A stretch of 64,000 bases of DNA from Streptomyces lincolnensis (lineage in GTDB: Bacteria > Actinomycetota > Actinomycetes > Streptomycetales > Streptomycetaceae), in the NCBI RefSeq assembly GCF_001685355.1, contig NZ_CP016438.1:4464001-4528000 (forward strand), written 5' to 3'. A model generated the notes under the pieces. That model was given only the letters and a program-made list of their open reading frames with translations. It did not search any database and was not told the origin of the DNA. The position numbers were made by a program, and so were the translations under genes. Shown piece after piece: positions 51,564 to 59,693 of the stretch. How positions within the stretch are numbered: the first letter of the stretch is position 1; each line of letters starts with the position of its first letter.

Positions 51564-52433
51564 CTACGAGGCGCCGTCAAGGATCTCCCGCAGTCGCCGC
51601 GCGAACTCGTCCGGCTTCCCCGGATAGCCGAACTCGCCGTCCAGGAAACCGCCGTGATGGCTCGGGAAGACGGCCACCCGCTGGCCGAGCAGCTCGGCGG
51701 TCGCGACGGAGGTGCGGCCGGTCTGCACGTGCTCGGACTCCTCGCCCACGGCGATCACGACGCGGGTCGGCGCGGCGGCGAGCGCGTCGACGTCCGGCCG
51801 GTAGCTGCTCACCGCCCAGGACCGGTCGGACAGCAGGGGATCGTCACGCGAGCCGTCGTCCTCCGTGGGCATCCCGAAAGCGGCGGGATCCGGCTCCGGC
51901 TGGGCGAAGTACGCGTCGGTGAACTCTCCCTCCCACGAGGTCATGGCCACGAACGCGGCCATCCCGGCCCCCCACCCCCGCTTCTCGTACGCCTCCCGGA
52001 CACCGGCCCGCGCCCGCACGGCCGCCGGGCCGTCCGGGGTGAGGGTGATGAGCGGCGGCTCGTGCGCGACCAGGGTGGTCACGTCCGCGGGGTACTGCGC
52101 CACGACCGCGAGCGCGGTGACCGCTCCGCCGCTGCTGGCGAACATCTCGACCGGCCCGGCCCCGAGGGCCTCGATGACGGCGTGCACGTCGTCGGCCTGG
52201 GTCTGCGGTGTGTGGTCGGTCCGGCCGTCCTTGCGTGTGCTGCGGCCGAGTCCGCGCGGGTCGTAGGTGACGACCGTCCGGTCGGGGAAGCGCGCCGCGA
52301 GCGCGACGAAGCCGGAAGCGTCCATGGGCTGCCCGATCATGAACAGCGGCGGGCGTCCGTCCGTGGTCGGCAGCGGTCCGCGAACGTCATAGACGAGGTC
52401 CGCGCCGGCTGTCTTGAGCGTGTGAGTCTCCAT
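51564..52433 (-). CDS. alpha/beta hydrolase
   Basis: 289 residues. Oxyanion region PPLFMIGQPMDASGF (about residues 28-42), TYDPRGLGRSTR, nucleophile elbow MFASSGGAVTAL (Ser in FASSGG, about residue 102), acid region VVIAVGEESEHV and a C-terminal HHGGF with the probable catalytic His. Esterase or haloperoxidase-type activity is likely; the substrate is unknown. The start ATG at 52433 is preferred over none better. Its promoter region is shared with the convergent protease terminator side only by proximity. Confidence 0.85.
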   Translation of the reverse strand: METHTLKTAGADLVYDVRGPLPTTDGRPPLFMIGQPMDASGFVALAARFPDRTVVTYDPRGLGRSTRKDGRTDHTPQTQADDVHAVIEALGAGPVEMFASSGGAVTALAVVAQYPADVTTLVAHEPPLITLTPDGPAAVRARAGVREAYEKRGWGAGMAAFVAMTSWEGEFTDAYFAQPEPDPAAFGMPTEDDGSRDDPLLSDRSWAVSSYRPDVDALAAAPTRVVIAVGEESEHVQTGRTSVATAELLGQRVAVFPSHHGGFLDGEFGYPGKPDEFARRLREILDGAS

Positions 52434-52500
52434 GCCCGTACAGACCGGCCCTGCCCCGGAAACTCATCGGCGCGGCAGGGCCGGTCACGGGGGCTGCCGG

Positions 52501-53388
52501 TCAGCGGCCGAGGAGCTGCTTGATCTTCTTGCCCTTGTCGGACTCTTCGAGCGTGTTCCACAGCTCGTCGGAGCCGGTGTACGTGTAGACGCCCGGGGCG
52601 CCCTGCTCGGCGCAGCCCAAGCCGTAGGACGTGATGCCTATCTGGTACACGCGGCCCTGGATCTTGCGGATCATCGGTCCGCCGCTGTCACCCTGGCAGG
52701 TGTCCTTGCCCTCGACCCCGGCGCAGACCTTGATCTCCTTGTCGTACTCCGGGTAGGTCGCGGTGCACTCGGCGTGCGACAGGATCGGGACGTCCACCGC
52801 GCGCAGCCGGTCCGCGTAGGCCGTGATCTCGGTGTCGGTGTTGCCCCAGCCGATGACGGTGGCCAGGGCTCCGGGACGGATCAGCGCGTCCGTGCCGGCG
52901 GTCGGCAGACGGACCGCCGCGATGCCCGTGACGGGCTTGTCCAGCGTCAGGAAGGCGGCATCGTAGTTGACGTCCACGTTGTCGTAACGGGGGTGGACGA
53001 CGATGTCGGACACGTTGCGCAGCTGACCCTGGCTCTCGTCGGACATCACGGTCCGGCCGACGGTCGTCTCGATCTCCTCGGGCTTGAGGCCGTCGACGCA
53101 GTGCGCGGCCGTCATCACGACGGTCGGCGAGAGCAGGCTGCCGCCGCAGAACCACCTGTCGGTCGGGGCCTCCTTGCCCTTGAACAGCACTGCGGCCATG
53201 AAGGGGTGGGCACCGTCTGCCTGCTCGGTACCGCCGATGATGCGGGGGCTCGGACGGTCCCTGTCCGCTGCGGTGGCGGCGTGTGCCGTCGAGACGGACG
53301 CGAGGGCGAGACCGAGTGCGGCACTGGTCGCGACGACGCCGGAGAGGGTTCTCCGGACCGCTGGTCTGCGGAACTTACTGAAAAACAT
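52501..53388 (-). CDS. secreted trypsin-like serine protease (S1 family)
   Basis: 295 residues. Signal peptide RRPAVRRTLSGVVATSAALG followed by ASVSTAHA (cleavage near residue 36). The mature enzyme begins with RIIGGTEQADGAHPF, the activation site of trypsins; catalytic triad His in MTAAHC, Asp in YDAAFLTLD, Ser in CQGDSGGPMI. Disulfide Cys pairs and a SYGLGC loop near the specificity pocket are present. It is exported and cleaves after Arg/Lys-type residues by family. ATG 53388 follows GGAGAACC. Confidence 0.92.
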   Translation of the reverse strand: MFFSKFRRPAVRRTLSGVVATSAALGLALASVSTAHAATAADRDRPSPRIIGGTEQADGAHPFMAAVLFKGKEAPTDRWFCGGSLLSPTVVMTAAHCVDGLKPEEIETTVGRTVMSDESQGQLRNVSDIVVHPRYDNVDVNYDAAFLTLDKPVTGIAAVRLPTAGTDALIRPGALATVIGWGNTDTEITAYADRLRAVDVPILSHAECTATYPEYDKEIKVCAGVEGKDTCQGDSGGPMIRKIQGRVYQIGITSYGLGCAEQGAPGVYTYTGSDELWNTLEESDKGKKIKQLLGR

Positions 53389-53460
53389 GGGGGGTTCTCC
53401 ATTCTCCGAAGCAGCCATACCCGGCTGACATGCCGCGGGTATGGCGCCAGAGATGCCATC

Positions 53461-53475
53461 TTTGCACCGTGCAAA
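53461..53475. promoter_or_regulatory. palindrome TTTGCAC-C-GTGCAAA upstream of protease
   Basis: A perfect 15-base palindrome with single-base centre, 72 bases upstream of the protease start. Another inverted repeat, GTGAAAG/CTTTCAC (53508-53542), lies further up, nearer the divergent methyltransferase. Both are candidate operators. Confidence 0.45.
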
Positions 53476-53596
53476 CCCCCTTTTGATTCAAGGGCGGTGA
53501 AGGGACAGTGAAAGTGCTCCGCATGCGCGTCGGCCCTTTCACGGTGCGGGAAAAATTGGCGCGCGTGCCGCCCAACTCCCGCAGTACGGTCGGCCC

Positions 53597-54331
53597 GTGG
53601 ACGATACGGACGGGTACTTCGGAGAGTCGGTCGCGGCCGGGTACGACGAGTCGTCGGCCGGGATGTTCAGCGCGGACGTGGTGACACCGGCGATCGACCT
53701 GCTGGCCGAACTGGCCGGTGACGGGCGGGCGTTGGAGCTGGGCATCGGGACCGGGCGGATCGCGTTGCCGCTCGCCGGGCGCGGGGTCCAGGTGCACGGG
53801 ATCGATCTGTCACGGGCCATGGTGGAGCGGCTGCGGGCCAAGCCCGGCGGGGACGCTGTGGCCACCACCATCGGGGACTTCGCCACCACGAAGGTGGACG
53901 GCACCTTCACGGTCGCCTATCTCGTCTTCAACACGATCATGAATCTGACGAGCCAGGACGAACAGGTCGCCTGCTTCCGCAATGTCGCCGAACACCTGGA
54001 GCCCGGCGGGACGTTCGTCGTCGAGGTCACGGTCCCGCAGCTGCGGAAGCTGCCGCCCGGACAGAACGCGGTGCCGTTCCACACGAGTGCGACGAAGTGG
54101 TCTTTCGATCTGTACGACGTGGCCACCCAGGCGATGAGTTCGAACTACGTCGAGGTCGTCGAGGGGAAGGGGTCCTACTGGACCATTCCGTTCCGCTACG
54201 TCTGGCCCGCCGAGCTCGATCTGATGGCCCGGCTCGCGGGGATGCGGCTGCGGGAGCGGTGGGGCGGCTGGGGGCGGGAGCCGTTCACCGGGGAGAGCGA
54301 GCAGCATGTGTCGGTGTGGGAGAAGGTCTGA
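53597..54331 (+). CDS. class I SAM-dependent methyltransferase
   Basis: 244 residues. The SAM-binding motif I is ALELGIGTGRIALPLAGRGV (about residues 45-64), followed by VHGIDLSRAMVERL (motif post I) and a TFTVAYLVFNTIMNLT motif II-like strand. It should methylate a small molecule; the substrate is unknown. GTG 53597. Downstream and convergent lies a HEAT-repeat protein gene 6 bases away. Confidence 0.85.
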   Translation: MDDTDGYFGESVAAGYDESSAGMFSADVVTPAIDLLAELAGDGRALELGIGTGRIALPLAGRGVQVHGIDLSRAMVERLRAKPGGDAVATTIGDFATTKVDGTFTVAYLVFNTIMNLTSQDEQVACFRNVAEHLEPGGTFVVEVTVPQLRKLPPGQNAVPFHTSATKWSFDLYDVATQAMSSNYVEVVEGKGSYWTIPFRYVWPAELDLMARLAGMRLRERWGGWGREPFTGESEQHVSVWEKV

Positions 54332-54337
54332 GCGGAC

Positions 54338-55765
54338 TCAGCAGGGCAGCGCTCCCTCCGGGTGCCCGTGTTCGCGGCCGCACGCGGTGAGGGCCAGGAC
54401 GCCGGAGCCGGTGACCCGGGTGTGCGGACCCAGGGAGCCGGGGTCGACCGAGAGCCGCGCCGCGATGTCGGTGGCGTGGCAGGTCTCGGGGATGCCGAAC
54501 TCGTCCATCACCTGGCGGCGTCGGGCCAGGTACGCCTCGAAGTCCATGAGGTCCACCCCGTCGAAGGCGCCGTCGGGGAAGCCGTCCAGGTGCGGCAGGA
54601 GGTAGCCGGCCTCGGCGGGATGCGCGGGGGCACCGGCCCCGACGGGACGGCTCCGGCCCCTCTCACCCTGTCTCTCCCCCTCCCTCTCCCCCGCCTCGAA
54701 CACGTCGTAGTGGCGCACCACTTCCCCGCCCTCGGCGATGCACCACGCCGTCCATCCGTCCCCGCAGCTCATCCCGTACCACTGCGCGGCCCCGAACCGT
54801 CGGCCGAGGTCGGCGCAGCGCCGGCGGACGACGGGCCCCTGGGCCTTCTCCGGGTCGTCGGCGTCGCCGATGCGGTGGGTGTCCTCGGAGGACTCGCCGA
54901 AGACCAGGGTCCAGCCGTCCAGGGCCGGGCTGACGAAGACGCGGGCGCACTTGTGGTGGGTACGGGTGCGGTGCCATCCGTGGTGGTCCTGGTTCCAGGC
55001 CGCAGCGCCCGTGCGCAGGGTGACCGGCTCGGGGTCGGCCAGGCCGAAGGCGTCCAGTACGGCGTCCTGGTCGGTGCTCGGGACGGCGTACCAGGATCCG
55101 CACACATGCATGCCCTCCGGGATCTCGGTCCGCCGCTTGATCCTGGTCAGGCGCCGCCAGGCCGCCAGGTCCCGGCGGTCGAGCACGGCCGGTCCTGCGA
55201 CGGCCGCGAGTGCCTCCAGGGCTCCGGCCCGGATCCCCGGCGCGGGCGCGGGCCGCCGCCGTATGCGACGCAGCAGGGGTACGGCGGTCTCGGCTCCCAT
55301 CGCCTCGAACAGCAGCACCGCCTGCCGCCGGACCTCGGGGGCCGGATCGCCGAGCAACGGCACCGCCGGGTCGGCGAACCGCCGTGGTGCCGCCTTGTCC
55401 TGGTGCCGCAGGACGGAGAGCGCGAGCTCGCGGACCGTGGCGTGCGGGTGCTTCAGCAGCGGGACGTAGACGCCGGGGTCGTCCACCTCCAGCCGTGCCG
55501 TCGCCCAGGCGATCCGCCGCGCCACCTCGGGCGACCGGGCCGCCCGCGCCGACGCGGCGGCCTCCGCCAGCGGCAGGAGCGCGGGTTCCCCGATCCGGCA
55601 CAGCACGTCCCCCGACACCGTCCACTCCACGGGCGATTCCTCGTCGCAGAGCACGTCCAGCACGGGTGCCACCACGCCCACGCCCTGCTCCACCAGGGCG
55701 TCACGGGCCGCCCTGGTGTCCTCCAGGGACCCGGCGAGTCGGTCGGTCAGCGCTGCCTCGTCCAT
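54338..55765 (-). CDS. HEAT-repeat protein of unknown function
   Basis: 475 residues. The N-terminal 210 residues contain HEAT/PBS-lyase-like helical repeats (LEDTRAARDALVEQGVGVVA; PLAEAAASARAARSPEVARR; PHATVRELALSVLRHQDK; DPAPEVRRQAVLLFEAMGAE). The C-terminal half is a beta-rich domain of the Streptomyces type without known function (WYAVPSTDQDAVLDAFGLAD, RRCADLGRRFGAAQWYGMSC, CIAEGGEVVRHYDVFEAGER). ATG 55765 follows AGGGTCC. No membrane segments. It may be a protein-binding scaffold. Confidence 0.78.
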   Translation of the reverse strand: MDEAALTDRLAGSLEDTRAARDALVEQGVGVVAPVLDVLCDEESPVEWTVSGDVLCRIGEPALLPLAEAAASARAARSPEVARRIAWATARLEVDDPGVYVPLLKHPHATVRELALSVLRHQDKAAPRRFADPAVPLLGDPAPEVRRQAVLLFEAMGAETAVPLLRRIRRRPAPAPGIRAGALEALAAVAGPAVLDRRDLAAWRRLTRIKRRTEIPEGMHVCGSWYAVPSTDQDAVLDAFGLADPEPVTLRTGAAAWNQDHHGWHRTRTHHKCARVFVSPALDGWTLVFGESSEDTHRIGDADDPEKAQGPVVRRRCADLGRRFGAAQWYGMSCGDGWTAWCIAEGGEVVRHYDVFEAGEREGERQGERGRSRPVGAGAPAHPAEAGYLLPHLDGFPDGAFDGVDLMDFEAYLARRRQVMDEFGIPETCHATDIAARLSVDPGSLGPHTRVTGSGVLALTACGREHGHPEGALPC

Positions 55766-55819
55766 GGCGGGGACCCTAACCGGGGGCACTGACAACACCG
55801 GACGGACGGGAGAACGCGG

Positions 55820-56365
55820 TCAGGCCGCCCGCTCCTCCAGCCACCGTCGCGCCCCGGCCTCGCTCGGGTACTCGCGGACGGTCAGCATGGCGACCGACCA
55901 GCCGACGCACCACGCGGCGAGCATCGGCAGGACCGGCGCGGCGATCAGCAGGGGCAGGAGGCCGGCACGGGCAAGTCCCGGGGAGCGGGACATCCGGTCT
56001 CGCCGGGTCTCCCACATCCGCTGAGGGCTCGGAGGATCGAGGAGTTGCCTGCGGTGGTCTCGCCGCTGCTTCGTCCACCCCCACACAAGCAACACGCCGG
56101 ACGCGACCGCCTGCGCCCAGTCCCACACCGCGCGCACCGTCGGCGGCAGGTCGCTGCGGGGAACACCCAGGTAGAGCCGGAACGCGAGGTAGCAGTAGAC
56201 GGCCAGGAGGGGAAGCCACACGACCGCTGTACGGATCCTGCGGGCCCAGTAGCGCGTGCCTCGCTCGTACCAACTCCTGCCGAGCCCCGGCAGCTTCGGG
56301 ATCGGCGCGGGGGCCCGGGGGGTCGAGGCGTCAGAAGATGCTCTTGATGCCATGCCAGACGTCAT
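55820..56365 (-). CDS. hypothetical membrane protein
   Basis: 181 residues with about 3-4 hydrophobic segments (TAVVWLPLLAVYCYLAFRLY; VRAVWDWAQAVASGVLLVWG; LLPLLIAAPVLPMLAAWCVG) and basic loops. No family recognised. The start overlaps the preceding gene's stop by about 35 bases; an ATG at 56353 is an alternative. It is the last gene in the direction of a WXG100-like substrate cluster and may be a membrane partner. Confidence 0.65.
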   Translation of the reverse strand: MTSGMASRASSDASTPRAPAPIPKLPGLGRSWYERGTRYWARRIRTAVVWLPLLAVYCYLAFRLYLGVPRSDLPPTVRAVWDWAQAVASGVLLVWGWTKQRRDHRRQLLDPPSPQRMWETRRDRMSRSPGLARAGLLPLLIAAPVLPMLAAWCVGWSVAMLTVREYPSEAGARRWLEERAA

Positions 56366-57620
56366 CCTTCAGTCGTACGAGGTCGTCCCCGGTCTCGGAG
56401 AGGACGTCGCCGGCGCCGTGCAGCACCCCGCCCACCACCCCGTGGTCGTGGATGTCCTCGCTCCAGTGCTCATGGAAGGCGTGGTCGATCACGCTGGTCG
56501 CGACGATCGTCGCTCCTACACCGACCACGGCCACCGCGCCGGCGGTCAACTCGACGGGAGCGGCGGCGACCACGCCCGCGGTGATCGCCGCACCGGCGGC
56601 GAGGCCACCGAGATTGGCGCCCTCGTCCACCACGACGGACTTCTTCCAGGACCACCCCTTGTCGTGGTCGTCGGAGGCCTCCAGCACCCCGCAGGCACCG
56701 GCCGCGGCGACGTCCAGGACCGGGATCTCCCTGAGGAACTCCGGCAGTTCCGCCACGCCCCTGCCCACGCGCAGCGCCTCCGCCGCGTCCGCCAGCTTCA
56801 CGTTCAGCGCCCGGTCGTACGGCAGTGCCGTACTGCCGTTGTCCGCGCGGGCGATGGCCTCCTCCAGGGAGTCGAGCTTGGTGACCGCGTCCGCGTAGGC
56901 GCCTTTGGCCGGAAGGTCCTTGGGCAGCGCGCGGCCCGCCTTCTGGTACGCCTTGCGCTCGGCCCGGAGCTCCTTCTTCGCGGCCTGCTCCTCCGCCTTG
57001 GCGCTGTCGAGCGCGGCCCGCGCCTCCCTGCCTCCGGCCCGGGCGTCCTCGGCGTCGTAGGCGTACAGACCGCGCAGCGCGTCCGCGAGGGTGACCTTGT
57101 CCCCGGTCGACGCCGGCGCCGTCACCTGTGCGTAGAGCCCGCGCAGCTTGTCCGCCGCGACCAGCCGGGCCTGCTGGGCGGTGTGCAGGATCTGGCGGCG
57201 GACCGTGTCGTACTCGGTCAGCGCGGCGGTGGTCGTCCGGTCACCGGCGTCGGGTGGGGCCGCCGTGACGACCGGCAGCGGCACGCCCCCGGCGCCGGTG
57301 GTGACGCCCTGCCGCGTGGCCGTGTGCTCGGCGTTCTGGAGGGCCGTCTCGCAGGTGGACAGGGCGTCGACGAGGTCGGAGACGATGTCGCCCGCGCTGT
57401 GCACGAGGGTCGCGAAGCCGCCGGCCGCCATGAGGTCCTCGCTCCACTTGGCGCGGAAGGTCTCGGCGGCCTCGCCCTGCCAGTGCGTGTCGGCCGCCAG
57501 GTTCTCGACCGCGCGACCGAGGGGCGTGACCACGCCGTCCAGCTTCTCCTTGGCGGCCCGGTACGTCTCGGCCATCGTGCGCAGTCCGCCGATGTCCCCG
57601 CCGACCCAGCTGTCACCCAC
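56331..57620 (-). CDS. WXG100/LXG-like type VII-type substrate with hydrophobic C-terminus
   Basis: 429 residues. The N-terminal 130 residues resemble a WXG100/PPE-type helical hairpin (IGGLRTMAETYRAAKEKLDG; NLAADTHWQGEAAETFRAKW with the central W-x-G). A long coiled-coil-prone region (about 195-290) follows, then a Gly/Ala/Val-rich hydrophobic stretch (about 355-395: AAGAAITAGVVAAAPVELTA) and a short His-rich end. It looks like a type VII secretion substrate or bacteriocin-like toxin delivery protein. GTG start. It is followed downstream by the membrane protein gene. Confidence 0.75.
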   Translation of the reverse strand: MGDSWVGGDIGGLRTMAETYRAAKEKLDGVVTPLGRAVENLAADTHWQGEAAETFRAKWSEDLMAAGGFATLVHSAGDIVSDLVDALSTCETALQNAEHTATRQGVTTGAGGVPLPVVTAAPPDAGDRTTTAALTEYDTVRRQILHTAQQARLVAADKLRGLYAQVTAPASTGDKVTLADALRGLYAYDAEDARAGGREARAALDSAKAEEQAAKKELRAERKAYQKAGRALPKDLPAKGAYADAVTKLDSLEEAIARADNGSTALPYDRALNVKLADAAEALRVGRGVAELPEFLREIPVLDVAAAGACGVLEASDDHDKGWSWKKSVVVDEGANLGGLAAGAAITAGVVAAAPVELTAGAVAVVGVGATIVATSVIDHAFHEHWSEDIHDHGVVGGVLHGAGDVLSETGDDLVRLKDDVWHGIKSIF

Positions 57621-57626
57621 CGGTCC

Positions 57627-57926
57627 TCAGCCCTCCCCCGCCATCAGGTCCTCGAACAGCCCGTGTACGTCGATGTCGTGCCGTCGGAAGGAGTCGCGGG
57701 CGTGGGCCACCTTGTCGCCGTGGTCGTCGAGGCGGTCGGCCAGGCCGGCATGCAGGCCGACGATGAGCCGGGCGACCTCGTTCAGGGCGTGGTCGAGGCC
57801 GGGGTCGCCGCAGTCGGCCACGGGCGGGGCGACGGCGGCGTGCAGGCCGCGATAGTGGGTGGCCTCGTCGTGGAAGGTCTTCGCCATCGCGGTGAGGTCG
57901 CTCTGAACCGCCTTGAGGTCGGCCAT
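57627..57926 (-). CDS. WXG100-like small helical protein (DUF6317-type)
   Basis: 99 residues, almost all helix (LKAVQSDLTAMAKTFHDEAT; VARLIVGLHAGLADRLDDHG; VAHARDSFRRHDIDVHGLFE). This is the layout of a WXG100-like chaperone or secreted partner lacking a clear W-x-G. ATG 57926 overlaps the upstream stop (TGATG), and the next gene (56331-57620) starts 6 bases after its stop. It likely pairs with the larger substrate. Confidence 0.72.
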   Translation of the reverse strand: MADLKAVQSDLTAMAKTFHDEATHYRGLHAAVAPPVADCGDPGLDHALNEVARLIVGLHAGLADRLDDHGDKVAHARDSFRRHDIDVHGLFEDLMAGEG

Positions 57927-58405
57927 CACGCCACCTCGCGGGCGTACGCGGCCAGGTCCGCCGGCCGCCAGTTGGGCGGCCCGGGCGCGATCCGCGGATC
58001 CAGCCGGACCGTGACGCCGAGTTCGCCCACCCCTTCGGCCAGCGGGCCGAGCGACGTGGCCACCCACGGCTGCGCCTCGCCGAGCGCCGCGACCAGCCTG
58101 CCCAGGGTGGTGAAGGCGAGGGCCACGGTGCCGTCCGTGGGGTGCGCGAAGAGTTCGTACGCGATGAAGGGGATGCGGGTGGGGGTGCCGGAGGCGTCGT
58201 CCGTGTCGAGGTGGCGGAGATGGGCGGGGACGAAGACGGGGGTGTGGTAGGCCGGGCTGCCGGGGCGTCCAGGCCGTTCGACGTCGACGTAGTCCAGGAG
58301 GCGTGACCGACGGGGCTCCTGGGCCTGGGCCGACACCGCGGGCGGCGCCGCCCTGTCGGTCGGTTCCACGTAATCGAGAAGGCGCGAACGTATCGGTGTA
58401 CCCAC
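57926..58405 (-). CDS. SAV_915-like small protein with duplicated SRLLDYV motif
   Basis: 159 residues. The N-terminus carries the motif SRLLDYV twice, at about residues 7-13 and 34-40. The C-terminal 100 residues match a Streptomyces-conserved SseB-like family (FVPAHLRHLDTDDASGTPTR; PFIAYELFAHPTDGTVALAF; GEAQPWVATSLGPLAEGVGE). GTG 58405. It is the first gene of the type VII-like cluster. The duplicated motif may be a binding peptide; that is inference. Confidence 0.75.
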   Translation of the reverse strand: MGTPIRSRLLDYVEPTDRAAPPAVSAQAQEPRRSRLLDYVDVERPGRPGSPAYHTPVFVPAHLRHLDTDDASGTPTRIPFIAYELFAHPTDGTVALAFTTLGRLVAALGEAQPWVATSLGPLAEGVGELGVTVRLDPRIAPGPPNWRPADLAAYAREVA

Positions 58406-58591
58406 CGCTGTGTCCTCTCCCCGTCATCACACCCGATGTGGCGCCACCAACGTAGCCAGCACACAAAGGGGCAGATCACTCCATGCCGGGGCGAGGGGGA
58501 CAGCGCATGCGGAACCCATACGCCGGTTTGGCCACGGTCTGGCCAGCCCTTGACCGCGTGATGACCACCGACGGGGATCGCACCGCCGGGA

Positions 58592-59572
58592 TCACCCCTC
58601 CGGCAGCGCCGCCTTCCCCCGCCCCACCTGGGTCCGCAGCGCGCCGATGCTCGCCGCGATGACGAGGGCGATGGCGAGGGACTCCAGGGCGGACAGGGCC
58701 TGGTCGAGGATGAGGAAGCCGGCGGTGGCGGCGAGGGCCGGTTCCAGGCTCATGAGGATCGCGAAGGTGGAGGCGGGCAGGCGACGCAGGGCGAGGAGTT
58801 CGAAGGTGTACGGCAGGACGGAGGACATCAGCGCGACCGCCGAGCCCAGTGCCAGCGTGGTCGGGTCGAGGAGTTTCGTGCCGGCCTCGGCGATGCCGAG
58901 CGGCAGGAACGCCACCGCGGCGATCATCATGGCCAGCGCCAGCCCGTCGGCCTGCGGGAAACGGCGGCCGGTGCGCGCGCTGAAGACGATGTACGTCGCC
59001 CACATCGCGCCCGCGCCCAGCGCGAACGCGGCACCCAACGGGTCGAGGTTGGAGAAGCCCCCGCCGCCGAGGAGGAAGACTCCGCCGAGGGCGAGGCCCG
59101 CCCACACCAGGTTGATCGCGCGGCGGGACGTCAGGACGGAGAGCGCGAGGGGGCCGAGCACCTCCAGGGTGACGGCGGGCCCGAGCGGGATGCGGTCGGC
59201 GGCCTGGTAGAAGAGGCCGTTCATCGCGGCCATGGTGAGGCCGAAGAGGGTCAGCGTGCCCCAGTCGGCGCGCGAGTGGCCGCGCAGCCGGGGGCGGCAG
59301 ACCAGCAGCATGACGACCGCGGCGGCCGCCAGCCGCAGGGTGACCACACCGAGCGCGCCCGCCCTCGGCATCAGCGACACCGCGAGCGCCGCACCGAACT
59401 GGACGGACACCCCCGCGGCGAGCACCATGCCCACCGGGCCGAGGGCGTTCCGGCGGGGCGAGGCGCTCTCGGGCGGGGAGGCGACCGGGATCGACGAAGG
59501 GGCGTCGGCGCTGGGTGTCGTCACGGGGCTTCCAGGGATCGGCTCGGGGCTCAGGGCCCGGGGCGGGTTCAT
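58592..59572 (-). CDS. EamA/DMT family transporter
   Basis: 326 residues with ten hydrophobic helices in two repeated halves, each an EamA domain (GPVGMVLAAGVSVQFGAALA; GLTMAAMNGLFYQAADRIPL; GAGAMWATYIVFSARTGRRF; LEPALAATAGFLILDQALSA). The pattern is like RhtA-type amino acid or metabolite exporters. ATG 59572 has a poor ribosome binding site; GTG 59524, just before PSADAPSSIP and with GGAAG upstream, is an alternative. Convergent with nothing to its left; the FAD/Fe-S gene follows on the same strand. Confidence 0.82.
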   Translation of the reverse strand: MNPPRALSPEPIPGSPVTTPSADAPSSIPVASPPESASPRRNALGPVGMVLAAGVSVQFGAALAVSLMPRAGALGVVTLRLAAAAVVMLLVCRPRLRGHSRADWGTLTLFGLTMAAMNGLFYQAADRIPLGPAVTLEVLGPLALSVLTSRRAINLVWAGLALGGVFLLGGGGFSNLDPLGAAFALGAGAMWATYIVFSARTGRRFPQADGLALAMMIAAVAFLPLGIAEAGTKLLDPTTLALGSAVALMSSVLPYTFELLALRRLPASTFAILMSLEPALAATAGFLILDQALSALESLAIALVIAASIGALRTQVGRGKAALPEG

Positions 59573-59693
59573 CACGGCGTACTGCTCAGTCCACGGTAAT
59601 GGACTTCGACAGGGGTGTGAACCCGTTTTGCGGCTGACCTCGGCGGCGCTCGCCCGCGCGGGGACCGGCCGGGTCGGGGATGCCGTCCCGAGT

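Noticed and set aside
55820..58405. Prophage tail module
   Set aside because: The proteins are WXG-like and Streptomyces-conserved types, with no tail, capsid or lysis genes.
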